A stretch of DNA of 64,000 nt from Termitomyces sp. T153. Taxonomy: Eukaryota > Basidiomycota > Agaricomycetes > Agaricales > Lyophyllaceae. The position numbers and the translations under genes are program-made. The stretch's first letter is position 1. Each line of letters opens with the position of its first letter. This document shows, in pieces, positions 10,816 through 22,998 of the stretch. The stretch spans positions 1-64,000 of the forward strand of contig JACKQL020000014.1 in assembly GCA_018296165.2 (NCBI GenBank), in the 5' to 3' direction. The notes under the pieces are model-generated. The model was not told where the DNA came from. It ran no database searches and saw nothing but the letters and a program-made list of their open reading frames with translations.

Positions 10816-13080
10816 TAGGCCTCAGGGAACCCATTTGCCCTGATCACAAGAGATGCCAAAAGAATGGAGTTGCAGATGTCATCTTTATAGTTATGTTGGC
10901 CTTGGAGAACCCATTTGCCCTGATGCGAGGGAGAAGCCAAAAAATGGGAGTTGCATAAGTCATGTCAAACAATGCCATTTTCCCACTTCCACCAGTGAGG
11001 AGGCCACCAATGCAGCCAAGGTCATCAACAATGATAGAACCCAAGTTACCAAGGCTGAAAAACTAACCAGATCACTTGTCATATGGAAGAATTGCCCACT
11101 CCTTTGATGTCTCATGTGTTTGGTTGATAAAGTATTGATGGGCATATGAAAATATACCATTGGCATGACCAATGGTGATGTCTGTGGTGTTGCCCCACTT
11201 AATGACAGGGAGACACTTAATACCAGCATGGTCATATTGGTTGGGGTTGTGCATGCACTCCTCCAAGATGATGCCCTGTGTAAGGGGAACAAAAACTCTG
11301 CAGGTAAACCCAGCAAGAGCAAGCAGACACAGGCAACAAGCAAGAGTCAAAGGAGCACAGAGGCAGCTAAGAGGAGGTGAGAGGTGAGCATAGCAAGCAG
11401 AGCATGGATAGCAATGCTGGAGTTCTTGCAGCCAGTTCAATGTGTAGGCCAGGAGAACACTGCTATTGTTTGGTCAAAGAATATTCTATCCTGCTGACCA
11501 GCTTATATACTACATCTGTAGCTATGCTATGACTAATGCTATATGTAGTAAGTGGCCCTTGTATGCTAAGCAGTAATTACTAACGATATGTCAAAAGGAG
11601 AAGTAGTGTCTGATAACTACAAAGAGCTGACAAATGCTAACAGGAGGGTGCAGGGCTTGGTGGCTGGTTGATCAGATGTGCTAGAGATGATGCTACACCT
11701 ATGACTAAGGCCAGATAGAGTCAGAGTTACCTATCAGAGTTACCTAACAGAATTGTCTCCTTATGCCCTGAAGCCAGAGAAGGCAGTCCATCAGGTACTT
11801 GAAAGTCATATGATTATCATCATGGTGTACATCTTATTGACAAAATCCAAGATCAAAATCTGGTTCCCTAAAAAAGCCAATTCAATTCAGCAAGGAAAAC
11901 TCGGTGAAACAAAACAAGATGTACCCAAATTGATACAGTTGCCATGAAAAGCTTTTTTGAACTTAGTGCTATTCAGCTCGACAAGAGCATAGTCTTCAGA
12001 AAAACCTTGTGTGTCTGCATTGTACATGAGGGGAGGGGCGCAGACAACATGCCCAATCACGCGCTGCTTAGGACTGCGCCACTCAGTCTTTACTTTTTCA
12101 TGGAACATCTCTAGAGCCTTGATCACCTTCTTTGTATTGTTGAGTGCATGCTGCACTGACTCCACCTCCTTCGTCACCTTAACAAGCTCTTGGTCATTCT
12201 TGCCCACCCCATCTACCTTCTGTTTCAATGTCTTAATACAATATTCATGCATTGGAATCTTGAAGTGATGTTCACTGATGTTGTCCCGGATGGATTTTAG
12301 GAGGTTGTCGGATGAATGCCTGGGTACCCAGAAGAACGACATCACGAGGAGATGCACTGTCCTTGGGCGGGGATAGTCATAGTTGGGACGTGCGTTCGGC
12401 GGGAAGAGGACATGGCGCGCCGTGACGAGCAAAACGTTCTTGCTGTCGCCGCCTTGCATGAGGTAGAGACCACCGGTACCCTCGGTATGAAGACTAGCCA
12501 TGCCAGCGATAGAGAGTCCGAGCCTAGCGGTAAGAGGAGCACGAACATCCATGGTGGACGCTTATCTCGGGTCCAAGGAGGCTGGACCCCAGACCGGGAG
12601 TAGATGGAATTGCCAAACTCGACCTCAACGTCGTCCAAGCCGAACTCGCGAAGAAGCACGAGGCATCCGTCCGCAGAGGTGCGAGCGTCCTCGCCAGAGA
12701 CCATCTCAGCGTCGACGCCGATCCACAACACAACAGGACCGATGGGATGCTTTCCGGCCTGGAATCGAACCACATCAATGGACGTGAAAGGAAGCCCGGT
12801 GGCGTCGAGAAGCTGTTTAGGCCCTACTCATCCAGACGATGACGATCTTGTGACCGAAGACAGGGTGGAGCTCCTTGAGAACCCGGTACGCTTCTGGGCC
12901 AGTAGGCATTGCCCAAGGCGTTGTGCCCGAACGGTACACGAGCCGAGGGGAGGAAGGGAGACCAGAATAGTAGAACATGGCCTCCTCTTTGGACACAAGT
13001 GGAGAAGGAGACGACCGGGAGAAGTCCGTGAGTCCCTGATTGTTCTCTTTGCAAGTAGGGACAGAATCCGCCGAAATCAC
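10816..13080 (-). pseudogene. Broken trypsin-like serine protease gene of an agaricomycete family
   Basis: The minus strand encodes, in order: an N-terminal region (12817-13080, EEAMFYYSGLPSSPRLVYR), a second piece (GPVVLWIGVDAEMVSGED, about 12700) and a trypsin fold. The fold has the catalytic His in LLVTARHVLFPP (about 12415), the Asp in EDYALVELN (about 12000) and the Ser in GSIIVDDLGCIGGLLTGG (about 11040). This triad layout is that of a basidiomycete family of uncharacterised trypsin-like proteins. It is broken. Near 12590 a one-base shift followed by TAA separates the SIYSRSG frame from the MDVRAPL frame. About 500 bp between the Asp and Ser segments is non-coding. The C-terminal stretch ATPIFWLLPRIRANGF is duplicated (10816-10880 and 10893-10968). 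The distal half is CpG-poor and the proximal half is normal. Confidence 0.75.
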
Positions 13081-13356
13081 TGCATAAGATTAAGTAGAGC
13101 AATCGAGGAAAGAGCCAAGAGACTTGCTAGTAATCGAGTTGGTTGTAGGGCTTGTGGTAAATCTAGAGCCAATAGTCCAAAATACAAGGAATAGACAACA
13201 GAAAACGACATCGAACCTCTATGAGACCTCGTCCTGTCTCCTGTCGAGTCGTGATAACCGTGACGACATTTGTTTCGGAGCTGAAGACAAATAACAGCGA
13301 ACGCGACTGTATGATGTAATAAGCTGCAGGCCCTAGGTCAGAGCCTATCCTGCATC

Positions 13357-16300
13357 ATGTCGACGACGCTCGATTCCCTCCAGGATGGTGTCCTCAGTCC
13401 ACCGGGAGAGTCATTGCTGAGTATTCCTGAAGCTCGTGATGGGTTCTTTGGTTATTCAGAAGAGAAAAATCTCCAACAAGTACGTCAGTCTAGCACAACC
13501 AAGATCATAGTCGATGCAATATCTGTGTTCATCATATGGTTACTTGCGACAATTTCTAGATAGAGCAAAAGTACTGGGCACAAAGACGTAGCTCAGATGC
13601 ACGTTCGGATGGGTCGTTTTCGGGGAACTTCAAGCTCACTCCATCTCCATTACAACCATTCGTTTTTGAGGAGCAAGCAAATCTTGCAGGTTCTGCTCTT
13701 GAGATAGATGATGAGCCACCTGCACCCTCAGAAATACCAGCATCAGGTAAATTCTGGCCATCACCACGCATATATTCGACGCTTACAATCCTTACAATCC
13801 TGCGACAGAGGCGAATTCGAACAGCGAATTCTCGCCTCTATTCCAATCTTTCCAAAGATGTCTCAACCTGCGCGACAAGTACATGGCCAAGTCACTCCAG
13901 AGGCTTGGTGATAACCCTAAGGACTACGATGGCCACCAGCCCATCATCGATAAAGATCTGGGTCATGTTCCTCTACCCCAGTTCGAGAAATGGGAAATTT
14001 ACCCTCCGCCTCCACCTCCTCACTGGCACTGGACCGATCCAAAAAAGGGACCTAGTATCGACGGTGCAAGTGACACTAAGCCTACGGAGTTTCGTTTCGA
14101 AGATTGCCATATCCCAGGTCCGCATCCCTGGACATTCAATGTCGATGAGAAGGGTGTCTTCCAAGTGTATGACGACAAACCAACTATACAATCTGTTGAA
14201 GAGAAGAAACCTGCATTTGATATCCCCAGCATCCGAGAATATTTCGTAGATTTAGATTATATTCTGGGTGTCATTGCTGATGGGCCCACAAAGAGCTTTG
14301 CCTTCCGACGGCTCAAATATCTTGCTAGCAAGTTCGAAATGTATGCGCTGCTAAACGAGTCTCAAGAAATTGCTGACATGAAGGTGGGCAAATACGGAAT
14401 TATCTTCTTTTTGTCGTCGATTGTTCAGTTCGATTCGTTGCCAGCGTGTCCCTCATAGGTGAATTCGTACCGTTTTGGGGCTGCTCTTTGTTTAACTCTC
14501 TCCTTAGAGATTTTTACAATGTTCGAAAAGTCGATACCCACGTCCACCACTCCAGTAGCATGAATCAAAAGCATCTTCTCCGTTTCATCAAATCAAAGAT
14601 GAAGCATAGTCCAAACGTCCGTCGCTCTTTGTATTTGACGAACTCAATTAATACAAAGTATCGTTTAGGACGTTGTGATATTCCGCGACGGCGCATACTT
14701 GACTCTTGAGCAGGTCTTTCAATCCCTCAACCTCACCGCATACGATCTCTCGATCGATACTCTAGACATGCACGCGCACACGGATGCGTTCCACCGTTTT
14801 GATAAATTCAACCTGAAGTACAATCCCCTCGGCGAATCGCGTCTGCGTGAGATCTTTCTCAAAACAGATAACCTGATCGAAGGACGTTACCTCGCCGAGC
14901 TCACACGCCGTACGTCCTCAACTTTTGAAACTCACCGACTATTGACCCGTTGCTTTACCCAGAGGTAATGATCGATCTCGAACAAAGCAAGTACCAGGTA
15001 CATACCATCCTTCTCAATCAGAACAAAGTAGCTAATCACGGCCTGTATGTAGAACTGCGAATGGCGCATCAGCATTTACGGACGTTCCGCTGACGAATGG
15101 GACAAGCTGGCTCGTTGGGTAATCAACAATAAGCTCTACTCGCACAATGTGCGCTGGCTCATTCAGGTTCCCCGTCTTTACGATGTGTACAAGGCCAATG
15201 GTTCGATCGATACCTTCGAAGACATCGTAGTCAGTAAGTGATTGACTATTCTCGCCTTAGGAACGACATTCCAAGATCAACAGATGTATTCCGTCCGCTT
15301 TTTGAGGTTACGAAGGATCCCACTTCACATCCGAAGCTACATGTGTTCTTGCAACGCGTCATTGGGTTTGATACCGTAGACGACGAGTCGAAGGTTGAGC
15401 GACGGATCTACAAGAAGTATCCCTATCCGCGCTTGTGGAATACACAGCAATCTCCCCCTTATTCGTATTGGTGAGATCTAGCATCTTGTTCTTGCTTTTC
15501 TGTCTAACGTTGTTCAACGATGAAGGATTTATTACATGTTCTCCAATATAGCCAGCCTCAATCACTGGAGGCAACTCCGCGGTTTTAGTACGTTCGCACG
15601 TTTCTTCTACTGTCTCATAGTTGACATAGCATTCAGATACATTCGTCTTCCGTCCGCACTGTGGCGAAGCTGGCGACACTGACCATTTGACTTCTGCCTT
15701 CCTCTGCTCTCACTCGATCTCCCACGGCATCCTCCTCAGAAAAGTCCCAGCGTTGCAGTATCTGTTCTATCTGAAGCAGATTGGCATTGCGATGAGCCCC
15801 CTGAGCAACAATGCGCTGTTTTTGACATATGAACGGAATCCACTTCCGGACTTCTTCAAGACAGGCCTCAACGTTAGCTTGAGTACGGATGATCCTCTAC
15901 AGTTTCATTTCACGAAGGTCAGTTTTGACAAGTTTTTTTCTTTTCTTCCTGTCCTTGATTAACGTTCTCTTTCTGTTGATAGGAACCGCTTCTCGAAGAA
16001 TACAGTGTCGCAGCCCATGTCTGTACCCGTATTTAGTTGATTCAACTTTTTTGACTAATAATTCTGTGGTCTATACAGATCTACAAATTGACGCAGAGTT
16101 CTCTGGCAGAACTTGCTCGCAATTCAGTTATACAGAGTGGCTTCGAAATGGAGATCAAACGGCATTGGCTCGGTCATCAATGGTATCTTTCAGGTTCCTC
16201 TGGAAATGACATACACAAGGTCAGCTTCTCTATGAACATTTATGTTTGGTGTCTACTCCTTTTCTGATTAGAACGGATAGACAAATGTGCCGGATATTCG

Positions 16301-16361
16301 CCTTGCGTTCCGCCACCAAACTCTTCTTGCCGAGCTTGACATGATTGGTGGTAGACATTAG
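13357..16361 (+). CDS. AMP deaminase
   Basis: Deaminates AMP to IMP in the cytosol, adjusting adenylate pools in the purine nucleotide cycle. The spliced protein starts [12 protein letters not shown] proline-rich N-terminal extension is followed by the conserved region [14 protein letters not shown]...HTFN-like segments (about 13900-14250) and then the metal-dependent deaminase barrel. Zinc ligands are visible in [15 protein letters not shown] (about 14536) and in [13 protein letters not shown] (about 15650), and the catalytic and ligand region [16 protein letters not shown] closes the barrel (about 15880-15990). More than ten short introns can be placed with GT-AG ends, and joined exons show no stop. 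The first exon is 13357-13479. The gene ends at TAG 16359-16361. It lies just beyond the transposon-rich end and has normal base composition. Confidence 0.93.
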
Positions 16362-17666
16362 ATAATCACTAGTCTCAAGGCGAAACCTAAGATTCGTTAT
16401 GTGACGTTCGAGACGCTTGATGTGGTTGCGGCGCGCTGAAGTACTCTCGAACGACCGTCATTCCTTCACCACTGACTTGGTTGACAAGATATGTACACCT
16501 GGAAAATATTGATTACGAACTTCATCTTAATATGTTTTGACGTGATCTCGACGCTGCTGAAGCAACGTCCCATCTTATCCCCGGGGCTTTTGATTCTGGT
16601 GGCTAACGTCGTCATAGTTTGTCGAATAGAGTACAAGCAGGCGGCAATAACAAAGGTGATGATATTGATATGATAATACACCAGATAGGCCGCGAAGGAC
16701 ACTGTGATAGAGCACCAATACGTCATCCAAAGACACAGAATGGGCTAATCGGAAAAACCCGTACCATATGGGCGCTGTTTTTCTATCGAGGACGTCCCGA
16801 AAGATTTCAACTCCATATTGTTCACATTCTTCATATTCTTCTCAGAATTGTTGACGCGACTAAGAAGCACCTACCTGAGTTTCAGTTTTTCACCAGTTGG
16901 ATCGCGTACGTAGCATTCGGACGATAATAGATAATCTTTGGGAAGACGCATGGGCATGTGTCGTATAGCCAAATCCCGCTTTGGCTCAACGAGAAAAGTT
17001 CCTCATCAGGAAGGGATATCATGAGCATTATGCATCATGGAATTGCAAGTTCTTCGCGGTCACCGACTCCGGACAGGCGAGCCGGTCGTCTCGGGAAGCC
17101 AAAATCGTTTTATGTTGCTTCCAACATGAATGCCGACCCGCTGTTTGTCTCTCCTTTGAATAATATGTGTTCTTCGTGCTAGCTGATCCCTAAGCTTTTC
17201 TTCTAATCCATGTCTCTGCTTTAGTTTATCCGAATCGACAACCAACAGAACTGGTTCAAGTTCAAATGTTCAAATGAAATGATTACATAGGCCAACGAGA
17301 TATTCAGTGCTAATAGAGTATCGGATTCCAGTTTGGCAGTCTCTGGGACGGCGCAATGTTCATGCCTGCTCAAGCTATGTACTGAACGATGAATCGATCG
17401 TTTGAATTGGGGACGTGTAATTCGGAAAGCGAACGCCTTGGTATTGTTTCAGAAGGATATGGCTCAGCCCCACCAGTGCGAATGTTGAATCCTTCTATTG
17501 GTAGCGTGCATTTCTGATCATTTTACTTCGTATATCAAGTACCCGCGTAGCAGGCCTGCCAATTCGATCTCTCTTTCGTCTCGAGTCTATGTACGTGCAT
17601 TGCTAGCTCCATGGGTCAGACACTCACCAGGCTTTTTTTTCGTTCAGCTAAAGTTGTGACTGATTC
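16362..17666. other. Intergenic, no supported gene
   Basis: About 1.3 kb between the AMP deaminase and the methyltransferase. A short minus-strand frame at 16466-16726 is hydrophobic, with two possible membrane segments, but has no recognisable family and an upstream stop. It may be a relic. The final 150 bp should hold the methyltransferase promoter. Confidence 0.5.
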
Positions 17667-19584
17667 ATGGCCGCTGAAATCCAACAGCTCTCGGATTTGA
17701 TCGCTTCCTCCGTTTCGACGTTGCTTCGGACATGCGAAGATAACAAAACACCTTTTCCCGACCCGAAGCAGCCATTCACACCGCAATCGGAGGCGTTTCG
17801 CGCGAGTCAGGCCGCGAACGATGCGACAAACCTCATTGCTGCCTCCGCACTGCAGCTTGCAGCGCGTGTTCTACCACCTTATGTGTCAATGATGAGCATT
17901 GCGTCCGGAGTACGTCGTCCTGTGCCTGGTGAGATCTCAAGTCAGCGAAGTGATTTTCCACGTACAGCACTTCAAAAGTGCCGCACTGCGAACTGCGTTG
18001 GAACTTAATGTGACAGAAATCTTGCGTGAAGCAGGACCACAGGTATGATACTATCCGCTCTCGTCTCAGACTTTTCCCTGTACAGTATATACTGAGACAT
18101 TGCCAGGGGATGCACGTCAACAATATTGCAGAAATATGTAATGTGGATGGCAACAAACTCGGCGAGTCCTCCTACCATCGGATCACTCAAGTATCAGATG
18201 ATTTTGACATTTGACTTCCAGGCAGGTTACTTCGTATATTGGCCATAGATCACTGCTATAAAGAGCTTACCCCTGATGTTTTCACGAACACGAGGTTATC
18301 TACTATTATGGACAGTGGAAAATGCGTCTCAGACATTCTTGAGAAGTACAGTCTCATTTCTTTTCAATGTCAAGGTTCTCATATCCGCTGAAGGCCAGAA
18401 GGCAAGCATGAAGGAACATCAGGACTTGCAGCTTTCTTGGAACTCTTGTAAGCTCTTTCATTCAGTGAACTGAGTATATATTTAACCAGCCTTTAGCGCT
18501 GGTGATGGTGCCAAATCTTCGTCACAGCTCTTTGAAAACATGAAAGACCCAAATACGGCCCGCTCCGGTGAACCTAATCATACTCCCTTCAATCGTGCTT
18601 TCGATGTGGACCTTTCAATGTGGCTCTGGTATGAGACAAAAGACCAGGCATACCGTCGCCGCCGCTTGGAAGTTGCTATGTGCGGTGTTGCACAGATGCA
18701 ACCTCCTGATGTCTTGGACGACGGTTTGTTTCCGCTGAAAATATTATGGTGTGATTTTGGTCTGACATTAAAGCATCAGTGCTTAACTGGAAGGCTATTC
18801 CCAAAGAATCTATTGTTGTTGATGTTGGGGGAGGGATTGGAACATCTTCAATAGCGCTTTCCAAGGAAAACGCTCATCTCAAATTTGTTGTTCAGGATCT
18901 CCCGACGGTATGCGCCGAAGCAACAACCGTGCGTCTTGAAAATCAGCTTAGGTGTTCATATCATTGAACCATTTGCTTCTACAGTATTTGAGCAAGGAAT
19001 ACCCTGAGATTTTTGAAACAGGCAGACTTTCTTTCGTACGTAAGTATTGTCGTGTAATGCTATCTGTGGATTCGGTCCTGAATATATACACACAGCTCAT
19101 GATTTTTTCACCCCTCAGCCCATGACCAATGCTTCTGTGTTCATCCTCAAACAAATCATGCATAACTGGTCAGACCCGTACTGTGCTCGTATTCTTAGGG
19201 CACTCCGCGCAGCCGCAATGCCCACCACCAAGCTTGTCTTAGCCGACAACATCGTCGCTTACGCCTGTCATGATCCTACAGTTCAATCAGGCCTGAATTC
19301 TGGCCATAAAGAAGCACCAGCACCACTCTTAGCCAATTATGGTGCGGCAAATGGGCTGCCCTACCTTATCGACCTTGGGGTACATGTCCTGTTTTTGTTT
19401 TGATGTCCAATTAATAAGTATTACACAGATGATGGTTTGGTTCAATTCCCAAGAAAGAACGATTGGACAACTGGACCTTCTTTTGCGAAGCACGGGGTGG
19501 CAGCTTATCAGTGCAAACCGCCACGATCCTCGAAGTAACTTTTTTGAGCCCGTTGTTGCGGTTCCCATCGAGACATGTGTATAA
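17667..19584 (+). CDS. SAM-dependent O-methyltransferase (COMT-like)
   Basis: Transfers a methyl group from S-adenosylmethionine to a hydroxyl of a small, probably phenolic or polyketide, substrate. The substrate cannot be told from sequence. After an N-terminal dimerisation/winged-helix region (HFKSAALRTALELNVTEIL, about 17965; NKLGRLLRILA, about 18155-18240), the SAM site is seen as VVDVGGGIGTSS (about 18809). The catalytic His lies in LKQIMHNWSDPYC (about 19150), as in plant caffeate-type enzymes. GLPYLIDLGMMVWFN and a C-terminal EPVVAVP follow. Seven or so introns of 50-80 nt are needed and join cleanly, for example exon 1 to about 17910 then HFKS from about 17965. No other secondary-metabolism enzyme is adjacent. 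The gene appears intact. Confidence 0.88.
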
Positions 19585-20771
19585 CTTTTGAACATGAAAT
19601 CAAGTGATGGTGAAATCATAGTAAAACCCATTCGATTGACCGGACTGTTGCGCAGGGTGTCGATTTCAACGTTTCATCTTCATGGCCTTCAGAATTACTG
19701 ATGCCTATCAGGCGGAAGAAATATTGCAAGCATGATTCATTACAATATTAATGGGAAATATCGCAATGCGAAGGTTGTACTGCCCTAAGGAACCCAGCAC
19801 CGTTGTACCAGTCTCACTTGCCTTGCATAGACCACTTTCGAAAGTTACGATAAGAAACGATATCTACCTTCATCATCGCGTATATACCTAGACCAAGCCT
19901 AATTCGACGCCCAAATACCATCCGACCGATACCGACAGGTTATTCATGGCTAGCAATGATGGCGAGTCAAGCGGATGGGCATTGATGAACGAGGACTTTC
20001 AAAGGGATTGTCGAGTGAGGGCATTGCAATTTCCAAGCTATTACGTGCTGCGTGAATGGGCTGCCGTTTGCAAATAAGTCATCGACGGTCTTCTCGCGCA
20101 TGAAGAAGTGGGGATTCCACTTGGGTCGACAAGGCCTCATCGACTGCATTCTCTCGTTACTTAGTACGTAAAAGATGGGGCCAGCTGAAATGAGCGTCGG
20201 CGAGCGTCGGATAGCGCGCTAATTTCGCGTCTCCTACTCCGTGCGCATGCTGTACACTATGTGGTTCTCATGTCAGCTACTGCCTCCTCATCAGGGTTCC
20301 TCGGAGACCTCGCTCTCGCTCTCCGACTCGGGCTTTACCCTCGACACCACTGGTCTCCCTTGGCGTCGCGGAGATGGGACAATCTCCATACCATGAGCGA
20401 TCTCGCTGAGGCGAGCTCGAGTTCCTCAATGCCGCGTCTGGTGTCTCAAGACAAGCCTTTCTTGAATTTCAATATCCCACATGCAAACGCCTCGTGTTGA
20501 TTATTGATCATTGTTGCTGGATAATGGTGGAAATTCAGAATGCTTCTCAGCCGCGAAAGCAGAAAAAGCGCGATAAGCCTCAATAAGGTCTACAGCTCAG
20601 CTTCGCAACAAGTTAAAAGCCCTGGTTCTATTATTTACACCGATCTTTGATCCAGATAAACATGTTGTATATGACATACCAATCAATTTTGTCATGAAAG
20701 AATTGCCATTCTACGTCAAATATCGCAAAGGGTATGAGACAAAGGGTATGAGCCGAATTGTCCAATTTAAG
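19585..20771. other. Intergenic between convergent genes
   Basis: About 1.2 kb with several short open frames on both strands (for example 19967-20149 minus and 20261-20500 plus). None has recognisable domains or consistent splice partners. It holds the 3' ends of the two convergent neighbours. No gene is supported. Confidence 0.5.
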
Positions 20772-22998
20772 TCACTGACGACCTTTGTACCAGCGTTTCT
20801 CCATTTCAAGCCTTTCCGACCACAACTTGTGGATTATTTGTGGAGACTTTTGTTGATGATAATTCCTCCTCGCACTGGTAAGTATAGTATTCCTGAGCAT
20901 CCTCGACAATGCTATTTCATTGAGTGCCATTCCATTCCGATATTGAACGCGGCGGAAGAAAGCGGGCCAAGTATCAACCTTGTAGATGGCCTTTACCTCT
21001 TCGACCATGCGAGCTGGTATACTTGGTTCCGGAAAACCATAGTTGTCGTCTAGCTGGCTTGGGTTCGCCGCGTATGTTTTGACAAAGATGTCTAGGAAGG
21101 TTATCTGGAACATCATGAGACGTAGGCCAGTCTTATGGGCCATGAAGGTGGTGTGAAGACGATATGGGCTTGGACCATCTTCCATTACTTCAAGCGTAGG
21201 GTGCTTCTCAAGGAGCCACTTTGCATTACGCACGGTGGCTTCTTCAAGGACTGGGCCATTCAATGAAGCCCAACTGAGATGACCTCGCTGATCAGGTGGA
21301 AGGGCAAGAACGAGGGTTATGAGAACTATGAGCTCTCCTAAGTCAGGAACATGCACTTTCAATCGGTATTGGGGAAAATGAAGAAAGCGTAAAAGACGGG
21401 TGACGGCATCTTTGAGAATGGCTGGTGTCGTGCGAGAGAGGCATAAAAGGAGATGATAGAGATGGCCATAAGCAGTCACCGCTTTTTCAGAAGCATGAAG
21501 GAGCGTGATGGCTGAGGTGGACTCCGTTGACGGTGTTGGAGGCGTTTCGAGTACATCGTTACAGGCCTTCATTAGAAGGACGACGATATTATTCATCAAC
21601 TTGTACACGACCTCGACTGTAGCATGAAGATTTTGAGGCGGACGAAATGGCCGCGGGCGGCCTTTTCGCCGTATTTCGCTGGCGGCCTTGTGGAGGATCT
21701 CAAGGTGGGACCATATCCGGTTCTCAACACGATTAAAGTGGTCGCGATTGAAAGCCAGGGGAAGAAAGAATTCAAAGTCCCGTTTCTGAACGCTAATCCG
21801 TACCTGATATGTGTCGAAGGCCTCCCAACTCAGCCAATCGAAATCTGAAGATAGACGTCCATTCTCGCGGTTGAGTGCAATTCCAATACCTAGAATTGAA
21901 GATCGTAAAGGATTACGAAGGAAGAAACAACGCAATTCGCGTTCCAAGAGCACATATCTTGAGGTGACTACCCGTCGAAATCGAGGATAGGCTGTTGAGA
22001 AAGCAACGAGAGACTCTGAAAGTAGGTGTCTTGACAATTCCAGCAGGACATCGTCGTTGAGTATCTCAAGGTAACATGGAAGGGCTCCAGGGAAACACAA
22101 TGGAGCGGAGGCCAACCAATCGTCCTCTTCATACTGAGGTATTTGATGGACAGGCAGTCTTTCAGAGTTGTACCCACATCGTCGGCATTTCCACTGAGAT
22201 ATTAACTTGTATGTTGCATGCCACTTGGGGTTGACTACTTCCACTCGGCGCATCGGAACGTGAACATCCTTGACCCTGTGGATCGGCTGTTCCTGAGTAG
22301 ACTTGGCACCAGATATTTCAACCTCCGGCGATGAACTTGAGTTCCACATGTCTTCGAGCTGCTCATGCGTATATGACGCGTAGTCAGAAAGCTCATAGCG
22401 TATTACATGATAATCGCCAATATCCACCACTCTCCCGTCAATTTGTTCGACCTGTGTGAGCGAGTATGTGAGATCTGAATGAGATCGGCCAACGAATAAA
22501 TAGAGACCTTAGTGCTGGAGAAAAAAGTCAAGAATTGAAGGAATAATCCTCGAAGAGTCAGAGCCGGCGTGTACCTTTGAGTCCATGAGTATGATGGTGA
22601 CAAATGAGGAAGAAGCATCTACCCTCCAGTATAACCTCTCTCCAATTCATCCTGCTCCTTCAGCAAATCACAACATATCCAGTTTCCGTGTAGATTCGGA
22701 TGTGTTATTCCAGCGACACTCGAATAGATCATAGGGGGTGAAGAAGGCTAGTGCATGATGTGAGAAGTTGTTCTGACTTGTCCATGCAAACATCAGGCCA
22801 CTATACCCAATGATTTGGAAGCTCCACATCGAAATGCAGTGCAAGGTCTTTCCAAGGACCACTGGGAGGTGTAAGCACCAGACAAAGCTTCTGGACGTTG
22901 GCATCGTCAACAAAGACCGATACTCCAGGGTAAGGTGACTCAAAAAGCTCTGCAAGGTCATGGTGAAGGCGAGAGAGGAGGGCCCTGGGGAGAGGCAT
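20772..22998 (-). CDS. Ubiquitin-conjugating (E2/UBC) domain protein with long C-terminal extension
   Basis: Four exons (22998-22807, 22747-22623, 22574-22508, 22451-20772) join without stops into 687 residues. Residues 1-130 form a UBC fold: RLHHDLAELFESPYPGVSV, LTPPSGPWKDLALHF, then HPNLHGNWICCDLL. The last contains the HPN motif and a cysteine at the E2 active-site position. TLRGLFLQFLTFFSS matches the helix after the active site. The remaining 550 residues are mostly helical and unrecognised, with a possible zinc-binding CRRCGYN near residue 220. E2 enzymes carry thioester-linked ubiquitin, so an E2 role is plausible but inferred. The doubled Cys (CC) and the large extension are unusual. 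It is divergent from EBP2 with 836 bp between starts. Confidence 0.8.

Noticed and set aside
16466..16726. Hydrophobic minus-strand frame that might be a membrane protein
   Set aside because: There is a stop just upstream, no compatible splice partners were found, and no family could be recognised.
20261..20500. 79-codon plus-strand frame between the methyltransferase and the E2-like gene
   Set aside because: Compositionally ordinary, no conserved motif, and no neighbouring exons that join in frame.
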